DNA of 64,000 nt from an uncultured Francisellaceae bacterium (GTDB lineage: Bacteria; Pseudomonadota; Gammaproteobacteria; UBA6186; Azoamicaceae), in the NCBI GenBank assembly GCA_945956915.1, contig CAMFJH010000003.1, positions 62,001 to 126,000 on the forward strand. The letters run 5' to 3'. Each line of letters starts with the position of its first letter. Position 1 is the stretch's first letter. Shown here one piece after another: positions 38,321 to 48,157 of this stretch. The notes under the pieces are model-generated. The model made no database searches, was not told the DNA's origin, and saw nothing but the letters and a program-made list of their open reading frames with translations. Position numbers and translations under genes: made by a program.

Positions 38321-39754
38321 CTAGCTTTTCGACAGGTTCAGATGCTTTACCTGCTTTTCCAATGTCTTGTAAATTCGTTTAAATACTTCTTTCCAATCAT
38401 TTAATTTTTTTTGTCTAAATAGAGTTACAGAAGGATACCAGGGAGTGTCTATTCTTTTTTCAAGCCACAACCAATAGGGTACATCATGTAATAAAATCCA
38501 AGTGGATTTATTTAAAGAGCCACCGAGATGACCAACAGCAGTATCAACGGTAATCATTAAATCCATCTCTTCAATAGCGGCAGCAGTGTCTATAAAATTA
38601 TTAAAATATTGACCTAGATTGTGTACAATTGCTTTTAAACCCAGCTTTTCTATATCTTCTTCTCGAGGACCTTTTTGAAAACTGAATAATTCTATTCCTG
38701 GTATTTGTAAAAATTCTAAAAAATATTCTAATGAAGCTGATCGCAATTTATCATGCTTGTTTGTTACGCTGCCAGACCAGACAATACCTATTTTAAAACG
38801 GTTTCTATAAGCATTAATAGCAGGCAAGATTTTTAATTTGGCTTTATTCATCAAAGCACGTGTTTCAGGATGATCAAAAGTAGTGGGAGGAGGGATGTCT
38901 TCTACACGTTTTAGCTTAAGACGATGAGGCAAGCTCATTAAATTGAGGTAACAATCAATAGGCGGTAACAGATTGCTGGGGCAAGGCGAGGGGAAAGTTT
39001 TATCAACATTGGGTAAATGGCTTAATAAAGGCAATACTTCTTCCATTACTAATAACACGACTTTTGAATCTGATCCCAAATGCTCTTTTACCATTGGAAT
39101 AAATCGAGAAATCATAATCGTATCTCCAAAACCTTGTTCAGAAAGTAAAAGTATCGTTTTAGATGCACCGGGAGTATCTGCTAAAGGTTCTCCATTCCAT
39201 TCAGGAACGGGTGGTCTATTGAGAAATTGATCAGCATAAGCAAGCATACGAATTTCAAATTTTTCCCAACCGGTGTCATATTTGCCATGTGTCAGATAAA
39301 TAATGGCTTCTTGAAATAAAGAGGTGAGATTTTTAGGATCAAACATTAAAGATTTTTCACAGGCTTTAAGTGCTTCATGGGGATGATTAGCTTTGCGAAG
39401 AGCAACAGAATAATGCATCCAAGTTCTGCTGTCTTTAGGTTTTTCTTGTATCGCCAATTCATGATATTGTAAGGCTTCTGTGACGTAATGCATATTTTCA
39501 TAAGCATGCCCTATTCTGCTATAAACCCCTGGCGTTTTTGGATCAAGCTCTAAAACACGTTGAAAAGCTGTTATAGCTCCTAAATAGTGTGAGTTTTCAG
39601 TAAGACAACAACCCAGTAATAACCATGCATCCAGGTGATTAGGATACAGAGGTAGAAATTGTTCTAGGATCTCAATGGCATTGCTAAAATGCTTTTGTTT
39701 ATAAGCATCTGCAGCACTTTGGAATAAGATGTTGGGATTGACTGGAATCTTCAT
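38321..39754 (-). CDS. TPR protein fused to a family 9-like glycosyltransferase domain
   Basis: 477 residues, soluble. The N-terminal half (about 1-160) consists of tetratricopeptide repeats (LDAWLLLGCCLTE, PGVYSRIGHAYENM, PKDSRTWMHYSVALR). The C-terminal half resembles heptosyltransferase-like (GT9) glycosyltransferases that often follow TPRs: LLLSEQGFGDTI, GIVWSGS, and MITVDTAVGHLGGSLNKSTWILL with RIDTPWYPSVTLFRQ. Such TPR-glycosyltransferases generally modify proteins or surface glycans. It overlaps hldE by ATGA, so an ADP-heptose synthase is co-translated with it, and it converges with the giant adhesin gene 30 bases away. Glycosylation of the adhesin is an attractive inference; the donor and acceptor are unproven. 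Confidence 0.82.
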   Translation of the reverse strand: MKIPVNPNILFQSAADAYKQKHFSNAIEILEQFLPLYPNHLDAWLLLGCCLTENSHYLGAITAFQRVLELDPKTPGVYSRIGHAYENMHYVTEALQYHELAIQEKPKDSRTWMHYSVALRKANHPHEALKACEKSLMFDPKNLTSLFQEAIIYLTHGKYDTGWEKFEIRMLAYADQFLNRPPVPEWNGEPLADTPGASKTILLLSEQGFGDTIMISRFIPMVKEHLGSDSKVVLLVMEEVLPLLSHLPNVDKTFPSPCPSNLLPPIDCYLNLMSLPHRLKLKRVEDIPPPTTFDHPETRALMNKAKLKILPAINAYRNRFKIGIVWSGSVTNKHDKLRSASLEYFLEFLQIPGIELFSFQKGPREEDIEKLGLKAIVHNLGQYFNNFIDTAAAIEEMDLMITVDTAVGHLGGSLNKSTWILLHDVPYWLWLEKRIDTPWYPSVTLFRQKKLNDWKEVFKRIYKTLEKQVKHLNLSKS

Positions 39755-41229
39755 TTAGGATTCTCCAAACGATTAACCAATTCTGTGGTGCTGTGATTAG
39801 GAACTAAATCAATTAAGATAACCTCACCTCCTGCTTTTTGAACCACATCCGCTCCCACTATCTTTTCGATGTTATAATCAGCACCTTTGAATAAAATATT
39901 GGGAACCAGGCATTGAATAAGGCTTAATGGCGTATCTTCTTGAAATTTAATGACGAGATCCACCATTTGCAATGAAGCCAAAACAAGTGCTCGCGTATCT
40001 TCATCTTGAATGGGGCGAGTATTGCCTTTTAATCTTTTTACGGAATCATCATTATTTAAACCTACGATAAGTTTATCACAATGTTGATGACTTTGGGTTA
40101 ATAAGCTTAGATGTCCTGAATGCAATAAATCAAAGCAACCATTGGTAAAACCAATTTTTAGTTTTTTTCTGTGCCATCGATGGCAGATTTCAATCGCTTC
40201 TTCTAGAGAAACTATTTTTTGTTCATTGTATTGATAATTTTCCTGATTAAGTGCATGTTGAATTTCTTTTATATGTACTGTTGCGGTGCCTACTTTGCCA
40301 ACGACAATTCCTGCAGCGATATTGGCAAGCTCCGCAGCTAATGATAAGGGGGTGTTGATAGAGCAAAAAGCGGCTAAGCTTGCAACAACGGTATCACCAG
40401 CACCAGCTAAATCAAAAATTTCTTTTGCATGAGTTGGAATGTGTAAAGGGGGTTTGTCTTTTACGATTAATGACATGCCTTCTGGACCACGCGTCACTAA
40501 CACTTTAGGAATATGATAGGTATCTATGATATTTTTTGCAGCAATCACTGCTGTTTTTCTATTATAAACTTTGATCCCTGCGGCTTCTGAGAGTTCTTTT
40601 TGATTGGGTGTAATGATATCTGCATCTTTGTATTGATTAAAATTAAAACCTTTGGGATCAATAATCACTTTTTTTTTGTTTTGCTTAGCGCTAGCAATAA
40701 TTTCAGATATCAGATGTGGCGTTAATAAACCTTTTGCATAATCTGATAATACAACTACAGAGACCAAAGGTATAAGATTGGTTGCTAATTGGATGATAAT
40801 ATTTTCTAAACTTGGGACTATGGGTTTGATGACTTCTTGATCAACACGTAGCAACTGCTGGTTACCACATAGATAGCGAATTTTACAAATCGTTGTGTAT
40901 TGATGATCTGTAATAATATGGTGTTTAACACCCGATAAAGAAGAGGCCATTTTCAAAAGTGTTTGCCCAGCCAGATCATCACCCACGATAGAAATAAAAT
41001 GGCAAGGCGTTTCTAAGCTTGAGAGATTTCTGATGACATTGCCCGCACCTCCTAAAGTATGATGTTTGGAGAGTTGATGTAAAACGGGAATAGGGGCTTC
41101 GGGAGAAATGCGGGTAACTTCACCGGTTATAAATTCGTCCAGCATTAAATCGCCTATACAGAGTACAGGATTTGGCTTGAAATGAGACAGTATTTGCTCC
41201 AATGCCGCTGTGTTCAATACTTTCCCCAT
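39751..41229 (-). CDS. hldE: Bifunctional heptose-7-phosphate kinase / heptose-1-phosphate adenylyltransferase
   Basis: Makes the ADP-heptose precursor of the lipopolysaccharide inner core. 492 residues with both domains: a ribokinase-like kinase (about 1-335; GDLMLDEFITG, RISPEAPIPVL, and the catalytic FDLAGAGDTVVASLAAF) and a nucleotidyltransferase (about 350-492; FTNGCFDLLHSGHLSLL and GLNNDDSVKRLKG). Length is close to the 477-residue E. coli enzyme. It lies 78 bases downstream of tamB and overlaps the TPR-glycosyltransferase start. Its product feeds lipopolysaccharide and, in some bacteria, protein heptosylation. Confidence 0.95.
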   Translation of the reverse strand: MGKVLNTAALEQILSHFKPNPVLCIGDLMLDEFITGEVTRISPEAPIPVLHQLSKHHTLGGAGNVIRNLSSLETPCHFISIVGDDLAGQTLLKMASSLSGVKHHIITDHQYTTICKIRYLCGNQQLLRVDQEVIKPIVPSLENIIIQLATNLIPLVSVVVLSDYAKGLLTPHLISEIIASAKQNKKKVIIDPKGFNFNQYKDADIITPNQKELSEAAGIKVYNRKTAVIAAKNIIDTYHIPKVLVTRGPEGMSLIVKDKPPLHIPTHAKEIFDLAGAGDTVVASLAAFCSINTPLSLAAELANIAAGIVVGKVGTATVHIKEIQHALNQENYQYNEQKIVSLEEAIEICHRWHRKKLKIGFTNGCFDLLHSGHLSLLTQSHQHCDKLIVGLNNDDSVKRLKGNTRPIQDEDTRALVLASLQMVDLVIKFQEDTPLSLIQCLVPNILFKGADYNIEKIVGADVVQKAGGEVILIDLVPNHSTTELVNRLENPK

Positions 41230-41307
41230 TAATTCAAAGACTTAATCAGTATTTTAGTACTTGAAATACACACATCCTAAGTTTAGATTAAATAAGAGAA
41301 AAAAAGA

Positions 41308-43281
41308 TTAGTTGTCAGTCTCTATGGAGTAGGTTAAATCTCCGCCAGTGCCGTCAGTTCCGCTTTCAATGCTCGCATCCCAATGTTCACTTAGAGAATA
41401 TTTTAAGCGTGCAGTGCTATTTTTGCCAATGCTTTGTAAGAACTGAATAGAGAGATTTTCTGTGAGTGGCTTGCCTATGACAAAAACTGGGGTGCTACCT
41501 CCGAAGGGGGCATCCAGGTTTTTTTGGGTTACTTTGGATTCAAATCCAAATTGTAAGCCCATTTTAGTTTGCAGCTTTTCGATAAGCGGATTAGTGCCTG
41601 TTGCCAGTGCCCGTGCTTGGAGCATCCCTTCATTGGTTTTGGGCTGATTAGCAGAAACACCTAGTTTAGCTAAGTTATCAAATTGTTGTTGGGAGGTTTC
41701 GAAAAATTGTATTTTAGGTTTTTTAAGTGTTCCATAGACATACAAAGTAGAAGCATCATTCGCCTGAGGATTGGGTTTAGAGGTGATTTTGATATCCAGT
41801 AAAGGATCATTTAAAAGTGTTCCAGTCAGAAACAGTAAACGACCGCGATGAATATACTGTACACCACTTTCTAAGCGGTATTCTCCACTGACAATCGTTA
41901 AGCGACCACTGCCAGAATACAGACCATCTTCACGCTTTTGTAAGCCTAATTTTCCTTTAAGGATAATATTTAATTTATTGTCTAAAAACTTAAAGCCTTC
42001 ATGAATAATTAATTGTACATTAGGGTAGACTGTCAATGGACTTGAAACGGATGATTTTGCATCGCGATTTAAAAACACCACATCATTAGAATGTATAATA
42101 TTAATATTTTCTCGTTCAATGATTGCTCCTTGAGGAATGTCTATAATCCCTTCTATAAAAAGCGCATGATCTTTATAATTCAGCTTAATATCAGGAGAGG
42201 CAATGATAAACATATCAGCAGTGTTATGTAATCGTAGGTCTTTGCCTACCAATTCCAATTCATTTGGACTTTCTGGCAGAAAAGGTGATGCGTAACCATT
42301 ACAATTAAAAAGGCCCTCTCCTGAACGTCCACTACCGCTTAGTGTTAAGGTTTTTAAAATATCCCCTGAAAGGTCTAAAGACAAGTCTTTTATTTTCATA
42401 CGGTACTTAGGCAAGGCAAAATAACCTTGGGTTAAACGGGCATTTAAAGCTAAGATAGGATCTTGTAGTGTACCTTTTAATTGTAATTCTGCATGGATTT
42501 CTCCAGAAGGCCTTGCAATAGCGGGTACCAAAATCGAAAGGATATTAAGATTATTAATGTGTGCATCCAAGGTGGCTTGCAGTTCTTGTTTTTCTATTAA
42601 TTTTGAAAAATTAAAATCTGAAATACCCATATTATAAAAATTTAGATTGCTCAAGTGGGGTGAATGAAAATTCAATTTTAAATGCTCAATAGAGCCTTGT
42701 ACATTTTTAGGGTTTTTAATGTTTAAATAGCCTTCGCTTTCTATAGAAACATTCAAGGGATTAGAGATAACCACCGCCCATAAGAGTTTATCGGGGTTAT
42801 CATTATCCAGTGTCCATTTAAAAGTGTTTTGATCCCACGCAAACTCCCCAGTGCCGGCTTGCATGATTTTAAAGACTTTAGGAGAGCCCCAAAGATTAAA
42901 TTCTAAAGCAGTCAAACTCGAGGTTAATTGCATCGGCATATTTTGCTTGAAACGGATCTCGGCTTTTTGGAAATTAAGATTATTTAAATAAACCTTATTG
43001 CGAAATAAAGTATGTAAATTCGGATCAAAGGAAAATTTAGCCGCTTTGAAATAAAATTCTGGATATTGTAATTGAATATCGCTAAATTCTACTCGTGTTA
43101 ATAAAGTGCCTTTAGCTGTTTTATAAATGAATTGCTCACGCGTAAAATGCGTGATGAACCACAGTGTTGTTTGAAGGCCAGATTCAGAGCTTAGTAACCA
43201 ACAAAACATTACACTGATCAGCAACAACAATATAATCAGATTGCGTATCACATGACGGTAAATATAATAAACTATGCGCAT
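41308..43281 (-). CDS. tamB: Translocation and assembly module inner-membrane subunit TamB, short form
   Basis: Inner-membrane-anchored, periplasm-spanning partner of TamA; the family acts in outer-membrane protein assembly and phospholipid transport. 657 residues, about half the E. coli length of 1259. An N-terminal signal anchor (about residues 11-30) precedes a beta-rich region and the conserved C-terminal TamB domain (SGRLTIVSGEYRLESGVQYI, LDIKITSKPNP, DASTLYVYGTLKKPKIQFF, and the terminal AS/EY-type strands). The bridging beta-taco must therefore be short. It overlaps tamA by one base. Confidence 0.9.
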   Translation of the reverse strand: MRIVYYIYRHVIRNLIILLLLISVMFCWLLSSESGLQTTLWFITHFTREQFIYKTAKGTLLTRVEFSDIQLQYPEFYFKAAKFSFDPNLHTLFRNKVYLNNLNFQKAEIRFKQNMPMQLTSSLTALEFNLWGSPKVFKIMQAGTGEFAWDQNTFKWTLDNDNPDKLLWAVVISNPLNVSIESEGYLNIKNPKNVQGSIEHLKLNFHSPHLSNLNFYNMGISDFNFSKLIEKQELQATLDAHINNLNILSILVPAIARPSGEIHAELQLKGTLQDPILALNARLTQGYFALPKYRMKIKDLSLDLSGDILKTLTLSGSGRSGEGLFNCNGYASPFLPESPNELELVGKDLRLHNTADMFIIASPDIKLNYKDHALFIEGIIDIPQGAIIERENINIIHSNDVVFLNRDAKSSVSSPLTVYPNVQLIIHEGFKFLDNKLNIILKGKLGLQKREDGLYSGSGRLTIVSGEYRLESGVQYIHRGRLLFLTGTLLNDPLLDIKITSKPNPQANDASTLYVYGTLKKPKIQFFETSQQQFDNLAKLGVSANQPKTNEGMLQARALATGTNPLIEKLQTKMGLQFGFESKVTQKNLDAPFGGSTPVFVIGKPLTENLSIQFLQSIGKNSTARLKYSLSEHWDASIESGTDGTGGDLTYSIETDN

Positions 43282-45071
43282 TAGAGATCTATCCCAAAAC
43301 TGAAGTGAAGTTGAGGACGTAATTTTGTTTTAACAGGGTTTGCAATATCCAATCGAAAAGGGCCTAAGGGTGTTGAATAACGTACACCAAAGCCTGCACC
43401 AGCGACTAAAGCGGTACTGAAATTGTTCATTGCATTACCGCCATCTACAAAAACAGCACCGCTAAGATTACCTTGGATCTGTTTTTCGACTTCCATACTG
43501 CCCACTAATATTGAACGTCCACCGATGACTACTTTTTTGCCTTTGGCATTGCGTTCCTTAGGTCCTAAGGTATTGTATTCATACCCACGTATTGTATCCA
43601 CACCGCCTGCAAAAAATCGTAAACTTAAGGGCAAGCGTTGATGCTTTGTGATATAGGTGGTCCCTAAATCAGCTCTTAATATCAATCGGGAAGTTTGTCC
43701 TAAAAGAATAATCCATTTGGGTTCAATCTCTACTTGTACAAAATTAGTAGAAGAACACAATTGTTTGACCGCACCTTTAAGCGTGAATTGCATTTTAGAA
43801 CCATGTGGGAAAGGGGTCGTTTTTTTAATATTTCTCCAAATATAGCCTGCAGAGGGAAATAAATAATGGGTGTGCTGAAAAGGATCATTATTGGCTTCTC
43901 TAAATTTTTCTTGTAAATAATGCAGGCCTAAGACTTGTTCCCAATCTTCAGTTTTGCAGATTTGAACCACACTGGTGTCCATGCGTTTACTAAGCTTACC
44001 TTTAAATTTTTCCCGCGTGGCTTCAGAACCCATAATTAAGCGTTCAGTACTGGGATCAAGCCCTGGAATTGTATAAAATCCATTGACATAATTGCGCTTT
44101 TGCGAGACTTGAACATTTGTACTGATTTGATGCCCCGGATAAGTCTCTAAGCGGTGCACTAAGCCAGCATTACCTCTAAAGCCTGTTTCATCCCCATACC
44201 CTATGCCCGCTGTATAAGTATTTAAAGGCCTATCTTTAAGGCGTACTTCTATGGGAACGGATAAATGCTCGCTATCGACTTCCTCTGGAAAAATGCGCAC
44301 TTGGCTAAATAAATCAGAGGCCACCAGACTTTCTTGTAAAGCAGAAATTTGTTCTGTGGTATAAGGATCACCAGGTCTAAAGGGAATATAACGTTCAAGA
44401 TAAGAACTGGGATATCGTTTGTCTCGGAAAGTAATTGCACCAAAATGATAACGTTTGTCTGTATTGAGTTTTAAAAAAATATGAGCTTGTGATTTATCTG
44501 GACTGATGCGTATTTCATTTTGAACAAATTGTGCATCTAAATAGCCCAGCTGCAGGGCTTTGCCTAAGAGTTCTTCTTTGGCTTCTTCATAGGTTTGGTG
44601 ATTTAATTGGGTCCCTTGTATAAGCGTTGGGTGCAGTAAGATGGCTTTTAAAAACGGTTGATTGGCTCCAGGTCCTACGACTTGAATATTGACCGAGTGA
44701 ATATAGGTAGGTGGACCTTTTTGAATGTGGTAGCTTGCTTGAAATTTCTTAGGTGCAATGCGTTTTAACTGAAAATCCACTTTAGAGCGGTAATAGCCTA
44801 AAGCCTCCAGATGCTGATAGATTTCTTCTTGACTTAATTCTGAAACCAATTCTACACGTTCTTCAGTTAATTTGGATTCTTGTTCGGCAGCTTTAATGCT
44901 TAAGCCAGTCACAATTTTATGTGTTAAATCAGGATCAAGACCGCTAAACTGTGTACTGAGTTCTACCATTTGTAAAGGATCTTTATGCAAGTTTAATTCG
45001 GCATTGGCTAAGCCGGATAGTATAAATAATAGTATGAGCATTGCACTCATCCACTTCTTGATTATTAACAT
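43281..45071 (-). CDS. tamA: Translocation and assembly module outer-membrane subunit TamA (Omp85 family)
   Basis: Outer-membrane 16-strand barrel with N-terminal POTRA domains. 596 residues: a signal peptide (about residues 1-24, ending GLANA), POTRA-like segments (about 30-280), then a C-terminal bacterial surface antigen domain with the Omp85 hallmarks RFFAGGVDTIRGYEYNTLGP and SMEVEKQIQGNLSGAVFVDGGNA, and GFGVRYSTPLGPFRLDIA with a short final strand HFSFGIDL. It follows the ABC ATPase by three bases and overlaps tamB, so tamA-tamB is a tight pair. Confidence 0.94.
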   Translation of the reverse strand: MLIIKKWMSAMLILLFILSGLANAELNLHKDPLQMVELSTQFSGLDPDLTHKIVTGLSIKAAEQESKLTEERVELVSELSQEEIYQHLEALGYYRSKVDFQLKRIAPKKFQASYHIQKGPPTYIHSVNIQVVGPGANQPFLKAILLHPTLIQGTQLNHQTYEEAKEELLGKALQLGYLDAQFVQNEIRISPDKSQAHIFLKLNTDKRYHFGAITFRDKRYPSSYLERYIPFRPGDPYTTEQISALQESLVASDLFSQVRIFPEEVDSEHLSVPIEVRLKDRPLNTYTAGIGYGDETGFRGNAGLVHRLETYPGHQISTNVQVSQKRNYVNGFYTIPGLDPSTERLIMGSEATREKFKGKLSKRMDTSVVQICKTEDWEQVLGLHYLQEKFREANNDPFQHTHYLFPSAGYIWRNIKKTTPFPHGSKMQFTLKGAVKQLCSSTNFVQVEIEPKWIILLGQTSRLILRADLGTTYITKHQRLPLSLRFFAGGVDTIRGYEYNTLGPKERNAKGKKVVIGGRSILVGSMEVEKQIQGNLSGAVFVDGGNAMNNFSTALVAGAGFGVRYSTPLGPFRLDIANPVKTKLRPQLHFSFGIDL

Positions 45072-45074
45072 AGC

Positions 45075-46352
45075 CTACTCAGGATTTTCTAAACTTAAGA
45101 TGCCGCTGTCATAATCGTATGCAAATATTTCTGCATAACGTCCCCAGTCTATAATAACTTTTAATAAGCGTTCGGCTTCGTCTTCGTTCAGGGAAGCTTG
45201 GAGTTCTTCTAATAAGATATTTTCAGATAATCGATGGTTAGGTTGGTTGTCTAATACTTCTCGAATATGGTGCGCCAAGGGTACATATTTTAATAAATGT
45301 TTTGCAAATAAGTGTTTTCTTTCTAAAATATTAGCAGCTGCAAATTTTTTGCCTGCATCCAGAAAGATAAATTCGCTGCGTTCAATTTTGATGAATTTAA
45401 GAATGATCAAAGCATCGGTCAGCGGGAAAACATTATCGATATCTAAATGTAAATTTTCTGCCAATTCGGATAAATTAATTTTGCCATCGGATTCGTGTGC
45501 GACCATGGTTTCTAACAAGCCGCTTAACTCTGCCACACTGGCATCAGGTAAACGATAGCTATTGGGTTGAGATTCGACTTTGCTTTCAGCTTTTGTCATT
45601 AAGGTATAAATTTTATCTAAGAAATGCCTAAATTCAGCAGATTCGGGATCTCTAGGATAGGGTAGATCTACATTTAAGATGGCTTGAATGCGTCCTGGAT
45701 CGCTTGCAAAGATTACAATACGATTGGCCATTAATATGGCTTCTTCAATATCGTGTGTTACACACAAAATACTTTTGATAGGCGTTTTTTTATTTTTCCA
45801 CAGTGCTAATAAGTCGTTGCGCAAGTTTTCTGAGGTCAAAATATCTAAAGCAGAAAAGGCCTCATCCATTAATAAGCATTCCGGATCAACCACCAAGGCT
45901 CTGGCAAAGCCTACGCGTTGCTTCATACCGCCTGAAAGCTCTTTTGGGTAGGCGGATTCAAAGCCATCCATACCAATCGTATCGATTGCTTGTAAAGCTT
46001 TTTGGCGGCGTATTGCTTTAGGAAAACCTTTAGCCTCTAAACCAAGTTCTACATTTTCTAAAACGGTTAACCAGGGTAATAAAGCAAAACTTTGAAATAC
46101 CATAGAAATGCCAGGTGCAGGCCCTGCAAGGGGTTTTTGTTGGTAAAGCATATGTCCTTTAGTGGGTTTCGTTAATCCAGCCATGATACGCAGCAAGGTA
46201 GATTTACCAGAGCCGGATTTACCCAATAAGGCTACGATTTCGCCTTCTTTTAGTTGGAAGTTAATATTATCCAGCACCAATAAATCTTGACCTTCAGGGT
46301 TGATAAAAGATTTACAAATATTATGTAATTGGATAACAGGGACAGTTGACAT
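45075..46352 (-). CDS. ABC transporter ATPase of the nitrate/sulfonate/taurine type with C-terminal AAA-associated domain
   Basis: 425 residues. The ATPase domain (about 1-250) has Walker A GKSGSGKST, the Q-loop FQSFALLPW, signature LSGGMKQRVGFARA and Walker B CLLMDEAFSALD. The extra C-terminal part (about 265-425), with VAELSGLLETMVAHE and INLSELAENLHLDIDNVFPLTDAL, matches the AAA-associated C-terminal domain seen on a subset of these ATPases. It drives the fused permease six bases upstream. No substrate-binding protein is present, so the substrate cannot be named. Confidence 0.9.
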   Translation of the reverse strand: MSTVPVIQLHNICKSFINPEGQDLLVLDNINFQLKEGEIVALLGKSGSGKSTLLRIMAGLTKPTKGHMLYQQKPLAGPAPGISMVFQSFALLPWLTVLENVELGLEAKGFPKAIRRQKALQAIDTIGMDGFESAYPKELSGGMKQRVGFARALVVDPECLLMDEAFSALDILTSENLRNDLLALWKNKKTPIKSILCVTHDIEEAILMANRIVIFASDPGRIQAILNVDLPYPRDPESAEFRHFLDKIYTLMTKAESKVESQPNSYRLPDASVAELSGLLETMVAHESDGKINLSELAENLHLDIDNVFPLTDALIILKFIKIERSEFIFLDAGKKFAAANILERKHLFAKHLLKYVPLAHHIREVLDNQPNHRLSENILLEELQASLNEDEAERLLKVIIDWGRYAEIFAYDYDSGILSLENPE

Positions 46353-46358
46353 ACTTCT

Positions 46359-48125
46359 TTACTCCAATGCAAATCGTGTTGTGGCAAAGTTATAGAGTTT
46401 ATTCCATAATAACCGATTAATGAGTATGACATAAGTGCACATCACACCAATACCTAATACGATGCGAGGAAAATCTCCCGTACGGGTATATTCTGCTATG
46501 TAACTACCTAATCCTGTGGCCACTAACTTTTGATTACCCCACTGTAAAACTTCAGCAACAATACTGGCATTCCAGGCACCTCCAGCTGCTGTAATGGCAC
46601 CTGTAACATAAAAAGGAAAAATAGCAGGTAACATCAGTCGTTTCCACAATAACCAGTTTTTTACACCAAAATTTTGGGCAACCAGCTGTAAGTCTTTGGG
46701 AATGCTAGAAGCCCCTGCAACCACATTAAATAAAATGTACCATTGCGTGCCTAGAATAATTAATGGCATAGTCCAAATTTCTACATTCAAGTGAAATTTA
46801 AGCACTGTCAGTACTACAACGGGGTAAACCAAATTGACAGGGAAAGCTGCTAAAAATTGAATTAAGGGTTGTACTTTTTGAGTGAGCCTGGGATTTAAGC
46901 CAATTTTGACCCCAATGGGTATCCAGAATAGAGAGGCTAAGATAATCAGAAAAGCCACTTTAAGTCCAGTAATACCGCCCAGAAAGATAACTTTTTGAAC
47001 CTCTGAAAATCCAAGTTTTTTAGCTAAATAATGCCATAAGAAAACACCTACAGCGAGTGTACTTAAGAGCAGTAGGCTGTTCCACAAGAGGTTGGCATAA
47101 TGGGCCAATCGATTATGCCAATAAGGTTTTAAGAAAGTGTGTGGAAAAGAATTAAATAAATATTTTTTAGGGACTAAGTTGTTGCACAACAAAGAAAGAT
47201 CATAGAGTTTTTGAAAGATATTTTTAAAGCGCTTGAGTAAATAAGTGCGTGTCAGTAAATCATGAAACCAAGAAGTGGATAATAATTCGTCTTCGACTGT
47301 ACTGGTTTTAAAACGTTCTGCCCAAACCAACAAAGGTCTAAATAATAATTGATCATAAATTAAAATAACAATAAACATGGTCAAAATCGCATAAAAAATA
47401 GCGAGCATATTACTTTCGACAATGGCTTTGTGGATATAAGAACCAATGCCAGGCAGTAAAATACTTTGATTCGAAACGGAAATGGCTTCAGAAGCCACTA
47501 CAAAAAACCAGCCTGCAGACATAGAGAGCATGGTGTTCCATAATAAGCTGGGAATAGCATAGGGGAATTCGATTCGCCAAAAGCGTTGCCAAGTGGATAA
47601 ATGAAACATGGTTGCTGCATCATAATAATCTTTAGGTACGGTTTTAATCGATTGATAAAAGCTTAAAATCATATTCCAAACTTGAGAGGTAAAAATAGCA
47701 AAAATAGCTGCACATTCAGGTCCCAATAAGCTATTGGGAAAAAGGCTGATAAAGACTACAACGGTTAGAGAAAGCATGCCTAAAATTGGGATGGATTGTA
47801 AAATGTCAATCAGGGGAATAATTAATTTTTCGGCTTTTGGATTTTTGGCAGCCAAAGGCGCTATTGTTAAAGTAACCCCTAAAGAAAGTAAAAGCGCGAG
47901 AAACATTCTTAAGACTGTGCGCAAGGCATAACCGGGTAAGGCTGCAGGAGCCAAAGAAATTTCTAAAGGCTGGCCTACATTATAGGGTGATAGCATTTGA
48001 GACGCTGCCCAAGCAAAGGCTGCGAATATGCCAAAAATAATGATAAATGCATATACATCCCACAAATTGGGTATTTGCTTAGACGGACGCTGTGGTATTT
48101 CATAATGCTGTTTCGAATGTATCAT
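46359..48125 (-). CDS. ABC transporter permease, two fused binding-protein-dependent transport domains
   Basis: 588 residues with about twelve hydrophobic helices. Two SsuC/TauC-like permease domains are joined in one chain. The coupling loops contain WQRFWRIEFPYAIPSLLWNTML with ASEAISVSNQSILLPGIGSYI in the first half, and NWLLWKRLMLPAIFPFYV with VAEVLQWGNQKLVATGLGSYI in the second. A fused permease paired with a single ATPase suggests a complex of one permease and two ATPases. Without a binding protein the substrate is open. Confidence 0.88.
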   Translation of the reverse strand: MIHSKQHYEIPQRPSKQIPNLWDVYAFIIIFGIFAAFAWAASQMLSPYNVGQPLEISLAPAALPGYALRTVLRMFLALLLSLGVTLTIAPLAAKNPKAEKLIIPLIDILQSIPILGMLSLTVVVFISLFPNSLLGPECAAIFAIFTSQVWNMILSFYQSIKTVPKDYYDAATMFHLSTWQRFWRIEFPYAIPSLLWNTMLSMSAGWFFVVASEAISVSNQSILLPGIGSYIHKAIVESNMLAIFYAILTMFIVILIYDQLLFRPLLVWAERFKTSTVEDELLSTSWFHDLLTRTYLLKRFKNIFQKLYDLSLLCNNLVPKKYLFNSFPHTFLKPYWHNRLAHYANLLWNSLLLLSTLAVGVFLWHYLAKKLGFSEVQKVIFLGGITGLKVAFLIILASLFWIPIGVKIGLNPRLTQKVQPLIQFLAAFPVNLVYPVVVLTVLKFHLNVEIWTMPLIILGTQWYILFNVVAGASSIPKDLQLVAQNFGVKNWLLWKRLMLPAIFPFYVTGAITAAGGAWNASIVAEVLQWGNQKLVATGLGSYIAEYTRTGDFPRIVLGIGVMCTYVILINRLLWNKLYNFATTRFALE

Positions 48126-48157
48126 ATTTTACAACCATCTCGGTAGGCCACAGAGGC

